Assembly (NCBI GenBank): GCA_035651815.1
Contig: DASRFB010000130.1
Location: forward strand, 1-64,000
DNA from: VBDM01 sp035651815
GTDB taxonomy: Bacteria; Pseudomonadota; Gammaproteobacteria; Burkholderiales; SG8-39
Direction of reading: 5' to 3'
Length of the DNA: 64,000 bases
Shown one piece after another: positions 20,401-27,100 of the stretch. The stretch's first letter is position 1. Every line of letters begins with the position of its first letter. The position numbers and the translations under genes are program-made. The notes beneath the pieces are model-generated. The model saw nothing but the letters and a program-made list of their open reading frames with translations. It had not been told where the DNA came from and searched no databases.

Positions 20401-21056
20401 TGGTCCGTGATCGTGCCCGATATGATGACCGGCAAACGTCTGCCGAGCCGCTCGAACAGGGTCTCGATCGCGAAGATCGCCGCCTTGGCGTTCAGCGTGT
20501 CGAAGATAGTCTCGAGCAGCAGGAGATCGACGCCCCCTTCGGCGAGCGCGCTCGCGGCTTCGCCGTACGTCCGCACGAGCTCGTCGAAGCCTATGTTGCG
20601 GAAGCCCGGGTCGTTGACGTCGGGCGAGATCGAGGCCGTCTTGTTGGTCGGCCCGAGGACCCCCGCGACGAATCGCGGACGCCCCGGCGTGTGATCGCCG
20701 AATTCGTCCGCCACCTCGCGCGCGAGCTGCGCCGCCCGCAAGTTCATCTCCGCGACCAGTCCCTCCAGCCCGTAGTCCGCCTGCGAGGGCGCGTTGGAAT
20801 TAAAGGTGTTCGTCTCGATGATGTCCGCGCCCGCGGACAGGTAGCTCGCGTGGATCGTCCGGATCAGGTCGGGCCGGGTGATCGTCAGGATGTCGTTATT
20901 GCCTTTGAGGTCGCGTCCGAAACCGGCGAATCGCTCGCCGCGGAAATCGGCCTCGTCCAGCCTGTGCCGCTGGATCTCGGTGCCCATGGCACCGTCCAGG
21001 ATCAGGATGCGCTCGTCGAGGAGCGCGCGTAGCTCGTCGGTACGGTCCGGTTGCAT
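17370..21056 (-). CDS. metH: Cobalamin-dependent methionine synthase
   Basis: Transfers a methyl group from 5-methyl-tetrahydrofolate to homocysteine through cobalamin. Length 1228 residues, as in E. coli. Domains in order: homocysteine-binding barrel with zinc cysteines in GLNCALGAQL and NIVGGCCGTTP (1-330), pterin-binding barrel (FVNVGERTNVTGS, from about 355), cobalamin-binding cap and Rossmann domain with the base-off ligand DVHDIGKNI (about 760), and the SAM-binding activation domain with SGFYLAHPEARYF. The ATG at 21056 begins MQPDRTDELRALL; the open frame upstream runs through the leader structure and is not protein-like. The leader (see riboswitch and terminator) suggests feedback control by SAM or a related metabolite. 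Confidence 0.97.
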   Translation of the reverse strand: MQPDRTDELRALLDERILILDGAMGTEIQRHRLDEADFRGERFAGFGRDLKGNNDILTITRPDLIRTIHASYLSAGADIIETNTFNSNAPSQADYGLEGLVAEMNLRAAQLAREVADEFGDHTPGRPRFVAGVLGPTNKTASISPDVNDPGFRNIGFDELVRTYGEAASALAEGGVDLLLLETIFDTLNAKAAIFAIETLFERLGRRLPVIISGTITDQSGRTLTGQTPEAFWNSLRHARPLAVGLNCALGAQLMRPYIEELAKVADTYISCYPNAGLPNPLSETGYDEGPAHTSCLLHEFAESRLVNIVGGCCGTTPEHIAAIAAEVRLVKPRVPPRPDHALRLSGLEPLNIDDGSLFVNVGERTNVTGSKAFARMILAGDYAQALTVARQQVENGAQVIDVNMDEAMLDSEKAMTTFLALIASEPDISRVPVMIDSSKWSVIEAGLKCVQGKCIVNSISLKEGEQEFMRHALLARRYGAAVVVMAFDEQGQADSLRRRVEICRRCYGILVDKAGFAPEDIIFDPNIFAIATGIEEHNNYGLDYIEAVREIRRSLPWVRLSGGVSNISFSFRGNDAVREAIHTVFLYHAVRAGMTMGIVNAGQLGVYEEIPPELRERVEDVVLNRRRDAGERLVEFATTVKGSARTQAEDLAWRSRPVEERLVHALVKGINEWIVEDTEEARLKCARPIQVIEGPLMDGMNVVGDLFGSGKMFLPQVVKSARVMKQAVAYLVPYIEADKVKGGGSKTKGKIVIATVKGDVHDIGKNIVSVVLQCNNFEVVNLGVMVPAQKILDTAKVEGADIIGLSGLITPSLEEMAHVAAEMRRQGFTVPLLIGGATTSRVHTAVKIAPHYSGPTVYVPDASRSVSVCSSLLSEQKAEYARNLLADYDKIRVQHASKKGQALVTLDAARANALRLDWQRYKPVKPKWIGRRVFAGYDLGEIARLIDWSPFFQTWDLAGSYPGILDDPVVGQAARNVLADGQAMLAKIISEKWLTANAVVGLFPAAAVGDDIEIYRDESRTDTAMVWHCLRQQAEKAEDRFNLCLADFVAPRDAPVRDYIGAFAVTAGIGAEERVAQFEASHDDYGAIMLKALADRLAEALAELIHARVRRELWGYAPDEHLGSDELIAEKYRGIRPAPGYPACPDHTEKGPLFSLLHAQEAGMTLTESYAMLPSASVSGFYLAHPEARYFAVGKIGEDQAHDYARRKLVKVDETERWLAPVLAYER

Positions 21057-21062
21057 GCCACC

Positions 21063-21099
21063 AAAACAAAAACCCGATCTGCCAGCGCGAATCGGGTTT
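21063..21099 (-). terminator. Intrinsic terminator/attenuator in the metH leader
   Basis: On the minus strand AAACCCGAT (21099-21091) pairs perfectly with ATCGGGTTT (21078-21070) around a 12-base loop, and the next bases are TTGTTTT. The U-tract ends 6 bases before the metH ATG, so no promoter fits between them. It therefore acts inside the metH transcript as an attenuator rather than merely ending the upstream gene. Confidence 0.85.
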
Positions 21100-21100
21100 C

Positions 21101-21186
21101 GCCGCTTTAGCAGGACTTCTTGGACCGGCCGCTCGAACCCGAGGCCGGCTGGCGCCCGCAAGCTGTCGCATCAAATCGGCGCCGAT
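21101..21186 (-). promoter_or_regulatory. Candidate SAM-II-like riboswitch aptamer upstream of metH
   Basis: Read on the minus strand: GGCGCC (21183-21178), GATTTG (21177-21172), GCTTGC (21163-21158), GGCGCC (21156-21151), a CCGGCC/GGCCGG hairpin (21148-21125), AAGTC (21118-21114) and TGCTAAA (21112-21106). The two GGCGCC blocks can form P1; GATTT can pair with AAGTC as the pseudoknot; GATTTG, GCTTGC and GCTAAA agree with my recollection of the SAM-II consensus (GAUUUG, GCUUGC, GCUAAA). The terminator follows within 7 bases. The upstream TCGGGTT (21142-21136) is complementary to AACCCGA in the terminator's 5' arm, offering an antiterminator. The family call rests on short motifs and needs a covariance search. 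Confidence 0.55.
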
Positions 21187-21194
21187 GATGGGAC

Positions 21195-21223
21195 ACGGTA
21201 GTCCCAATATAAGTACCTGTCAA
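21195..21223 (-). promoter_or_regulatory. Candidate sigma-70 promoter of metH
   Basis: A perfect -35 TTGACA (21223-21218) is followed after 17 bases by TACCGT (21200-21195). A start site about 7 bases on would fall just before the first riboswitch helix. The -10 hexamer is flanked exactly by GGGAC and GTCCC (21190-21205), an inverted repeat that could be a repressor operator. Confidence 0.45.
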
Positions 21224-21277
21224 TGCAGAAATCTTTAGTGGGAAAGGCTCCTTGGAACTATGTGGGCCCGAACGCCA

Positions 21278-21988
21278 TCAGAGCGGCGGCAGGATCTTCA
21301 CGCGCAGCTCCCCCAAACCTTCGATGCCGGCCACCAGCTCATCGCCCGCCTTTGCCGCGCCGACACCGGCCGGAGTGCCGGTCATGATCAGGTCGCCGGC
21401 CTCGAGCGTGTAGTACTGCGTCAGGAACGCGATCTGCTCGGGAATGCTCCAGATCATCTGGTCGATGTCGGAGTCCTGGCGCGCCTGGCCGTTGACCTTC
21501 AGCCACAGCTTCGCCTTCTTCAGGTGTCCGGACTTCGCGGCCGGCGTGATGGGGCCCGCCGGCGCCGCTTGATCGAAGTCCTTGCCGAACGTCCAGGGCC
21601 GGCCCTTGTCCTTGCCAACCTGCTGCAGATCGCGTCGCGTCATGTCGAGCCCGATCGCGTAACCCCACACGTGCTCGTTCGCCTTCTCGACCGGGATCTT
21701 GTAACCGCCGCTGCCGATCACGGCGATGAGCTCGGTCTCCCAGTGATAATTGCCGGTCATCGGCGGGTAGTGGATCGAGATCGTCTCGTTGGCGTTGGCC
21801 GGGACCAGGTCGTGGGCCGATTTCATGAAGAAGAACGGCTGCTCGCGTCCGTCGCCGCCCATCTCTTTCTGATGCTCCACGTAGTTCCGCCCGACGCAGA
21901 AGATGCGTCGCACGGGGAAGCGCGCATTGGTGCCCACAATCGGCAGGGAGGGGATTTCCCAGGTTCGAATCGCGTACTCCATTTTCAT
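21278..21988 (-). CDS. Fumarylacetoacetate hydrolase family protein
   Basis: A 236-residue enzyme of the FAH superfamily, which includes fumarylpyruvate hydrolases, acylpyruvases and oxaloacetate tautomerases. The family hallmarks are FCVGRNYVEHQKEMG, the metal-binding ETELIAVIG, GYAIGLDMTRRDLQ, GKDFDQAAP and LEAGDLIMTGTPAGVG. The substrate cannot be read from the sequence; closest patterns are fumarylpyruvate or acylpyruvate hydrolase. The ATG at 21988 follows GAGGA at a good distance. The gene stands alone between the amt terminator and the metH promoter. Confidence 0.88.
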   Translation of the reverse strand: MKMEYAIRTWEIPSLPIVGTNARFPVRRIFCVGRNYVEHQKEMGGDGREQPFFFMKSAHDLVPANANETISIHYPPMTGNYHWETELIAVIGSGGYKIPVEKANEHVWGYAIGLDMTRRDLQQVGKDKGRPWTFGKDFDQAAPAGPITPAAKSGHLKKAKLWLKVNGQARQDSDIDQMIWSIPEQIAFLTQYYTLEAGDLIMTGTPAGVGAAKAGDELVAGIEGLGELRVKILPPL

Positions 21989-22067
21989 CTCGAGGTCCTC
22001 GCCATGACGGCCGCCGCCCGTAGACCGGACCGCCGCAAAAAGACGTATTTTCTCATGAACGAGACGC

Positions 22068-22098
22068 AAAAAAAAACGGGCATCCGAGGATGCCCGTT
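22068..22098 (-). terminator. Intrinsic terminator after amt
   Basis: On the minus strand AACGGGCATCC and GGATGCCCGTT form an 11-base perfect stem with a 2-base gap, followed by a run of T. It lies 28 bases downstream of the amt stop and should end the porin-glnK-amt transcript. Confidence 0.9.
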
Positions 22099-22125
22099 CG
22101 GGGTCCGCTGCTCGCGGACGCGCTC

Positions 22126-23601
22126 TTACATGTGGTACGCGGTCTCCCCGTGCGAGGTGATGTCGAGGCCTTCGCGCTCTTCTTCTTCCGGCACGCGCAG
22201 CCCGACCAGCAGGTCGGCGATCTTGTAGGAGACGTAGGCGACGACCGCGGTCCAGACGAAGACCAGGCCGACCGCTTTGAGCTGGATCCAGAGCTGAGCC
22301 CAGACGCCCGGGTAGCCCATCTTCATGGTCACCCAGTCCTGCACCGACCCGGGTCCACCCAGACCGGGCGAGTTGAACACGCCGGTCAGCAGCGCGCCGA
22401 GAATGCCGCCGAGAGCGTGCACGCCGAAGACGTCGAGCGAGTCGTCGGCCCCGAGCAGCTTCTTCAGGCCGTTGACGCCCCACAGGCACACCAGGCCGAC
22501 CGCGATGCCGATCACGAACGCGCCCGGGATCCCGACGTTGCCCGCGGCCGGAGTGATCGCGACCAATCCGGCCACCGCGCCCGAGGCGGCCCCCACCATG
22601 CTCGGCTTGCCCTTGAAGATCCATTCGCCGAACGTCCACGAGAGCACCGCGCACGCGGTCGCGAGGAACGTGTTGATGAACGCGAGCGCCGCGAAGCCGT
22701 TCGCTTCCAGGGCCGAGCCGGCGTTGAACCCGAACCAGCCCATCCACAGCAGGGCCGCGCCGATCATGGTCATGGTCACGCTGTGCGGAGTCATCGCTTC
22801 CTTGCCGAAGCCGATGCGCTTGCCGACCACGTACGCGCCGACCAGGCCCGCGACGCCCGCGTTGATGTGCACGACCGTGCCGCCCGCGAAGTCGAGCGCG
22901 CCCCATTGCCAGATCAGGCCCGCCCTGCCGGTCACCGCTTCCACGGTCTTCGGATCGGTGAACGCGTCGGGACCCGGGAAGAACCAGACCATGTGCGCGA
23001 TCGGCGCATAGCTGAACGTGAACCAGAGCACCATGAAAATGAGCACGGCGCTGAAGCGCACGCGCTCGACGATGGCGCCGAGGATCAGGCAGCAGGTAAT
23101 CGCGGCGAAGGTTGCCTGGAACGCGACGTAGACCAGCTCGTAAAGCGGCGTGTTCTTGCTGAACGTGGCCGCCATCGAGAAGTCGCCTTTGATGGGGTCG
23201 AACGTGCCTTTGAGGAACAGGCGCTCGGTCAGGCTGCCGAAGAACGAGTTCCCCTCGGTGAACGCTAGGCTGTATCCGTACACGCACCAGATCACCGTGA
23301 TCAGCGAGAACACGACGAACACCTGCATCAGCACCGACAGCATGTTCTTCGAGCGGACGAGGCCGCCGTAGAACAGCGCGAGAGCCGGCACGCTCATCAT
23401 GAGCACGAGCGCGGTCGATGTGAGCATCCACGCGACGTCGCCCTTGTTCGGCGTGGGCGCGGGCGCGGCGGTGGCCGCGGGCGCCGCCGCCGGCGCCGCC
23501 GCAGCAGCGCCGGCCCCGGCGGCAGGTTTGTCCTGCGCGAACGTCGGAGCGCAAAGACCCGCGACGCTGAGCAGGGCGAGAATGGCGAAAAGTTTCTTCA
23601 T
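22126..23601 (-). CDS. amt: Ammonium transporter Amt
   Basis: Inner-membrane ammonium channel of 491 residues. A signal peptide (first 22 residues) and an Ala/Pro-rich stretch (to about 52) precede eleven expected transmembrane helices. The twin-histidine pore residues occur in VVHINAGVAGLVG and VFGVHALGGILG; FYGGLVRSKNMLS is the first-helix signature. The gene follows glnK with 11 bases between them, the usual partner arrangement in which uridylylation-controlled GlnK plugs the channel. It is the last gene before a strong terminator and is probably transcribed from the sigma-54 promoter upstream of the porin. Confidence 0.96.
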   Translation of the reverse strand: MKKLFAILALLSVAGLCAPTFAQDKPAAGAGAAAAAPAAAPAATAAPAPTPNKGDVAWMLTSTALVLMMSVPALALFYGGLVRSKNMLSVLMQVFVVFSLITVIWCVYGYSLAFTEGNSFFGSLTERLFLKGTFDPIKGDFSMAATFSKNTPLYELVYVAFQATFAAITCCLILGAIVERVRFSAVLIFMVLWFTFSYAPIAHMVWFFPGPDAFTDPKTVEAVTGRAGLIWQWGALDFAGGTVVHINAGVAGLVGAYVVGKRIGFGKEAMTPHSVTMTMIGAALLWMGWFGFNAGSALEANGFAALAFINTFLATACAVLSWTFGEWIFKGKPSMVGAASGAVAGLVAITPAAGNVGIPGAFVIGIAVGLVCLWGVNGLKKLLGADDSLDVFGVHALGGILGALLTGVFNSPGLGGPGSVQDWVTMKMGYPGVWAQLWIQLKAVGLVFVWTAVVAYVSYKIADLLVGLRVPEEEEREGLDITSHGETAYHM

Positions 23602-23612
23602 CGTATTCTCCT

Positions 23613-23951
23613 TCAGAGAGCCTCCGCGCCGGTCTCGCCGGTGCGGATTCTGACGACTTGTTCGAGATCGAAGACGAAGATCTTTCCGTCCCCGATCTTG
23701 CCCGTATTGGCGGATTTCTCGATCGCCTCGATGGCCTGGTCGAGCAGCGTGTCCTTGATCGCCGCCTCGACCTTCACCTTCGGCAGGAAATCGACCACGT
23801 ATTCGGCTCCGCGATAGAGCTCGGTGTGGCCCTTTTGCCGTCCGAAGCCCTTGACCTCGGTGACCGTGATGCCCTGCACGCCGATCGCTGACAGGGCCTC
23901 GCGCACCTCGTCAAGCTTGAACGGCTTGATGATTGCGGTGACTAGCTTCAT
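23613..23951 (-). CDS. glnK: Nitrogen regulatory protein P-II (GlnK type)
   Basis: A 112-residue trimeric signal protein that reports 2-oxoglutarate, ATP/ADP and glutamine status. The T-loop GHTELYRGAEYVVDFLPK contains the uridylylation target Tyr51, and the family end GKIFVFDLEQVVRIRTGE is intact. It sits between the porin and amt on one strand, so it is most likely GlnK controlling Amt and the Ntr system rather than a housekeeping GlnB. Confidence 0.95.
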   Translation of the reverse strand: MKLVTAIIKPFKLDEVREALSAIGVQGITVTEVKGFGRQKGHTELYRGAEYVVDFLPKVKVEAAIKDTLLDQAIEAIEKSANTGKIGDGKIFVFDLEQVVRIRTGETGAEAL

Positions 23952-23984
23952 GAATGTCTCCGTATGGGTTGCCGACGGGCGAGG

Positions 23985-25121
23985 CTAGAACTTGTACAGC
24001 GCCTGGAGCGCGTAGGTCAGCAGCGTCTTGCTCATTCCGCTTCCGCTGATCTCGTTGAAGACCTCGGTGCTCGCTCGGTCCTGCCGTATTTCGCCGCGCA
24101 CTTCGAAGCTGGTGCTCGGCAGGTATGCGAGGGTGACGGTGCCCTCCTTGTACTTGGCGCCCTCGTGGCCGAAGTGGAATCCGTCCTTGTCCTTGAAGGT
24201 CTCCGCCCGGAGCGCGGCGCGCAGCTTGGGGCTGATCATGTAGGTGAAGTAGCCCGCGAAGCCGTCGTACTTCGCCTTCGTGGGCGTCCCGTCGGACAGC
24301 GCCGGAAAGTTCTCCTGCTGCACTCTCAGGTACTCGGCGCCGATGGTCATGGTGTCGCTCAAGGTATACGCGGCCACGAGATTCGCGCTGCTGCGCTTGC
24401 CCTCCGAACTGGCGCCCGTGATTTCCTTGCCGAAGTAGCCCGACGCCGCGAGCGTGAGCGGCTTGATCGGATTCAGGCTGACACCCAGCTCCACCGTCTT
24501 GCCCTTGTTCTGGTCCTGCAGCTGGTCCCAGCCGTTGTTGACGCCGGCGGTGAGGCTCACGGTGTCGCTCATCGCGTACACGGCGCGCACGCCGGTGTGC
24601 GTGAATGGAACCGCCCCGAACAGGATCGAGCGCGAGATGTTGTTGTTGCCGGTGCTCGCGATCACCTCCGTCCCGTGCAGGGTCACGAATTTGCCCGCCA
24701 TCAGAGTGACGGGGCCGCTGGCATACTGGCCGTAGGCTTGCGTGATGTCGAACATCGAGGTCGTCGTCGCCGAAGCGCCCGGAGCCGCGGTCTCGGGAAA
24801 GGAATGGATGACCTGAGCGTCCTTGCCGGCGGTGATGTTCACGAGGCCGCCTGCGCCTTCTTTCGGCTGCTTCGCGACCTGCAGGCCGAACTGGTGAAGC
24901 GCAAACGAGTTGTTCTGCGAATCGAAGACGCGATCGCTGAAGCCGGTCTCGAGGTTGCGGTTCGCGTGCGTGTACTGCGTGTCGATCCAGCCGCTGACCG
25001 TGACGCCAGAAGCCTCGAGCACCTTGTCGAGCGTCGGCACTGCGGCGGCCGCCTGGGCGAGGACCGTGGTGGGGGCCGCGAAGGCGGCCGATACTGCGGT
25101 TGCTATTAGAGCTTTTTTCAT
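23985..25121 (-). CDS. Outer-membrane porin-like beta-barrel
   Basis: A 378-residue exported protein. The first 22 residues form a signal peptide (MKKALIATAVSAAFAAP, cleavage expected after VLA). The mature part alternates short amphipathic strands, with VSGWIDTQYTHANRN near the start and a final LYKF, the aromatic C-terminus recognised by the BAM machinery. It resembles the BBP2-type putative porins found in front of glnK-amt in proteobacteria. It leads the operon, 33 bases before glnK, behind a sigma-54 promoter, so it likely helps nitrogen compounds cross the outer membrane when nitrogen is scarce. The substrate is inferred. Confidence 0.85.
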   Translation of the reverse strand: MKKALIATAVSAAFAAPTTVLAQAAAAVPTLDKVLEASGVTVSGWIDTQYTHANRNLETGFSDRVFDSQNNSFALHQFGLQVAKQPKEGAGGLVNITAGKDAQVIHSFPETAAPGASATTTSMFDITQAYGQYASGPVTLMAGKFVTLHGTEVIASTGNNNISRSILFGAVPFTHTGVRAVYAMSDTVSLTAGVNNGWDQLQDQNKGKTVELGVSLNPIKPLTLAASGYFGKEITGASSEGKRSSANLVAAYTLSDTMTIGAEYLRVQQENFPALSDGTPTKAKYDGFAGYFTYMISPKLRAALRAETFKDKDGFHFGHEGAKYKEGTVTLAYLPSTSFEVRGEIRQDRASTEVFNEISGSGMSKTLLTYALQALYKF

Positions 25122-25167
25122 CGGGTGTTCCTTTCCCTGGGAGGGTTCAACAAGACCTTGGTCTCAT

Positions 25168-25183
25168 AGCACGGGGCGTGCCA
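25168..25183 (-). promoter_or_regulatory. Sigma-54 (RpoN) promoter of porin-glnK-amt
   Basis: The minus strand reads TGGCACGCCCCGTGCTA, against the consensus TGGCACGNNNNTTGCW. The invariant GG and GC are separated by exactly 10 bases. It lies about 47-62 bases before the porin ATG. Confidence 0.82.
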
Positions 25184-25245
25184 TCGATCTTTGTGTTTTA
25201 CTTTCATAGGTATGTGCGGAGACCGCCGCCCGTGGCCCGCCTCCA

Positions 25246-25294
25246 TGCACCAGGCCGGGGCGATGTCCGCTGGCGCGTGCACCGGGTCAGTGCG
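25246..25294 (-). promoter_or_regulatory. Two NtrC-like enhancer sites
   Basis: Two imperfect TGCACC-N5-GGTGCA dyads start at 25246 (second half GGGGCG) and 25278 (second half AGTGCG). They are 32 bases apart, three helical turns, and centred roughly 97 and 129 bases upstream of the expected sigma-54 start. This mirrors the paired NtrC sites of glnA in enteric bacteria. Confidence 0.5.
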
Positions 25295-25349
25295 GTAGTC
25301 GCAAAGGCGGGTGGAACGTTAAATTCGGGGGCTTCATCCGGGAAACGCC

Positions 25350-25592
25350 ATGACGCAAGCAAACTTGCTGGACGAGGTCGGTGCACGAGTGAAGGAGATC
25401 CTCGCCTCGAGTCCGGCGAAGGACGTCGAGACCAATCTGCGCGCGATGCTCGCCTCGGTGTTCGAGCGTCTGCAGCTCGCCACGCGCGAGCAGCTCGACG
25501 TGCAGGAGCGCGTGCTCGCCCGCACCCGCGAAAAGCTGGGCGCGCTCGAAGCACGCGTGGCGGAGCTCGAGGCGCGGCTTCGCCAGCGCTGA
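25350..25592 (+). CDS. ubiK: Ubiquinone biosynthesis accessory factor UbiK
   Basis: An 80-residue coiled-coil protein of the BMFP/YqiC family. In E. coli UbiK supports aerobic ubiquinone synthesis with UbiJ. The sequence starts MTQANLLDEVGARVKEIL and ends in a leucine-zipper-like Glu/Arg/Leu-rich helix, the typical two-part layout. It is followed after 2 bases by comM, the usual order. Its promoter must overlap the regulatory region of the divergent porin operon. Confidence 0.88.
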   Translation: MTQANLLDEVGARVKEILASSPAKDVETNLRAMLASVFERLQLATREQLDVQERVLARTREKLGALEARVAELEARLRQR

Positions 25593-25594
25593 TC

Positions 25595-27097
25595 GTGTCG
25601 CTCGCCGTCCTGCGAAGCCGGGCGCTGACGGGCCTCGAGGCGCCCGAGGTCACCGTGGAAGTGCACCTGGCCAACGGACTCCCGGGTTTCACGATCGTCG
25701 GCCTACCGGACACCGAAGTGAAAGAGAGCAAGGACCGAGTGCGCGCCGCGCTGCTCAATTCGCGCTTCGATTTCCCGAGCCGGCGGATCACGGTCAATCT
25801 GGCTCCTGCGGAGCTTCCCAAGGAAAGCGGCCGGTTCGATCTACCGATCGCGCTGGGGATCCTGGTCGCTTCGCAGCAATTGCCGGCGGAGCCGCTGTCG
25901 CGCTACGAGTTCGCCGGGGAGCTGTCGCTCTCGGGCGAAATCAGGCCGGTGCGCGGGGCGCTCGCCATGACGTGGCGCGCGGCGAGCAAGGGCCGTGCGT
26001 TCGTGCTTCCAACGGCGAGCGCCGCCGAGGCCGCGCTGGTTGGCGGCGCCGAGATCTATCCTGCCGACTCGCTGATCGCCGTTTGCAGACATCTTCGCGG
26101 CGAGTCCCCGCTCGGCCGGTATCCCCGCAGCACCCTCGGCGCGTCGCGGGCTTCATACCCCGACCTGAGCGACGTCAAAGGACAGGCGCACGCGAAGCGC
26201 GCGCTGGAGGTGGCCGCGTCCGGAGGGCACAGCGTCCTGATGGCGGGGCCGCCGGGGACCGGCAAATCGATGCTGGCGGCGCGTTTCCCGGGCCTGCTGC
26301 CCGAGATGACGGACGCCGAGGCGCTCGAGTCGGCGGCGCTGCAATCGCTCGGGTCTCCCGGATTCCGCGTGGAGCGTTGGAAGCAGCGGCCATTCCGCGC
26401 GCCTCATCATTCGGCTTCGAGCGTCGCCCTCGTCGGGGGTGGCGGCGATCCGCGGCCGGGGGAGATCTCCCTCGCCCACCACGGTGTGCTGTTCCTCGAC
26501 GAGCTGCCGGAGTTCGAGCGCCGGGTGCTCGAGGCGCTGCGCGAGCCCCTCGAGTCGGGCCGCGTGGCGATCTCGCGCGCGGCGCGTCAAGCCGAGTTCC
26601 CCGCGAGCTTTCAGCTCATCGCGGCGATGAATCCGTGCCCTTGCGGATACCTTGGACACTACAGCGGACGCTGCCGATGCACGCCGGACCAGGTCGCGCG
26701 CTACCGGCGCAAGCTCTCCGGGCCGCTACTCGACCGGATCGACGTCCAGATCGAAGTGCCGTCGCTGCGCGAGGACGACCTTACGCGACTGCCGGAGGGC
26801 GAGAGCTCGGGCCAGGTCCGCACCCGCGTGCAGGCGGCGTATGCGCGGCAACTCGAGCGCCAGGGCAAGCCGAACGCGCGACTCGCACCGCGCGAGGTCG
26901 AGCGCCTGTGCCGCGTCGGCGATGACGCCGCCACCCTGCTCAAGCAGGCCATCGTCCGGATCAATCTGTCCGCGCGCGCGTACCACCGGGTGCTGAAGCT
27001 CGCGCGCACCATCGCCGACCTGGCCGGAGAGGCGGGCGTCGGAATCACGCACGTCGCCGAGGCGATCCAGTATCGCCGCCTGGACCGGCCCGCCTGA
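25595..27097 (+). CDS. comM: YifB/ComM family magnesium chelatase-like AAA+ ATPase
   Basis: A 500-residue hexameric helicase that promotes branch migration of transformed DNA in relatives. The N-terminal Lon-protease-like ChlI domain (GFTIVGLPDTEVKESKDRV) is followed by an AAA+ domain with Walker A GPPGTGKSM, Walker B LFLDELPEF and NPCPCGYLGH. The C-terminal Mg-chelatase part ends VAEAIQYRRLD. I chose GTG at 25595, giving the normal length; the frame continues upstream but that part does not match the family. With dprA in the same window, it hints at natural competence. Confidence 0.94.
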   Translation: MSLAVLRSRALTGLEAPEVTVEVHLANGLPGFTIVGLPDTEVKESKDRVRAALLNSRFDFPSRRITVNLAPAELPKESGRFDLPIALGILVASQQLPAEPLSRYEFAGELSLSGEIRPVRGALAMTWRAASKGRAFVLPTASAAEAALVGGAEIYPADSLIAVCRHLRGESPLGRYPRSTLGASRASYPDLSDVKGQAHAKRALEVAASGGHSVLMAGPPGTGKSMLAARFPGLLPEMTDAEALESAALQSLGSPGFRVERWKQRPFRAPHHSASSVALVGGGGDPRPGEISLAHHGVLFLDELPEFERRVLEALREPLESGRVAISRAARQAEFPASFQLIAAMNPCPCGYLGHYSGRCRCTPDQVARYRRKLSGPLLDRIDVQIEVPSLREDDLTRLPEGESSGQVRTRVQAAYARQLERQGKPNARLAPREVERLCRVGDDAATLLKQAIVRINLSARAYHRVLKLARTIADLAGEAGVGITHVAEAIQYRRLDRPA

Positions 27098-27100
27098 CGC

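Noticed and set aside
17196..21032. A long plus-strand open frame opposite metH
   Set aside because: Same GC-driven artefact; metH on the minus strand has complete, ordered domains.
21121..21150. A tRNA-like T-arm (GGGTTCGAGC followed by TCCA) in the metH leader
   Set aside because: The 5-base T-stem does not pair and there is no acceptor or anticodon arm. The segment is better explained as the hairpin inside the riboswitch.
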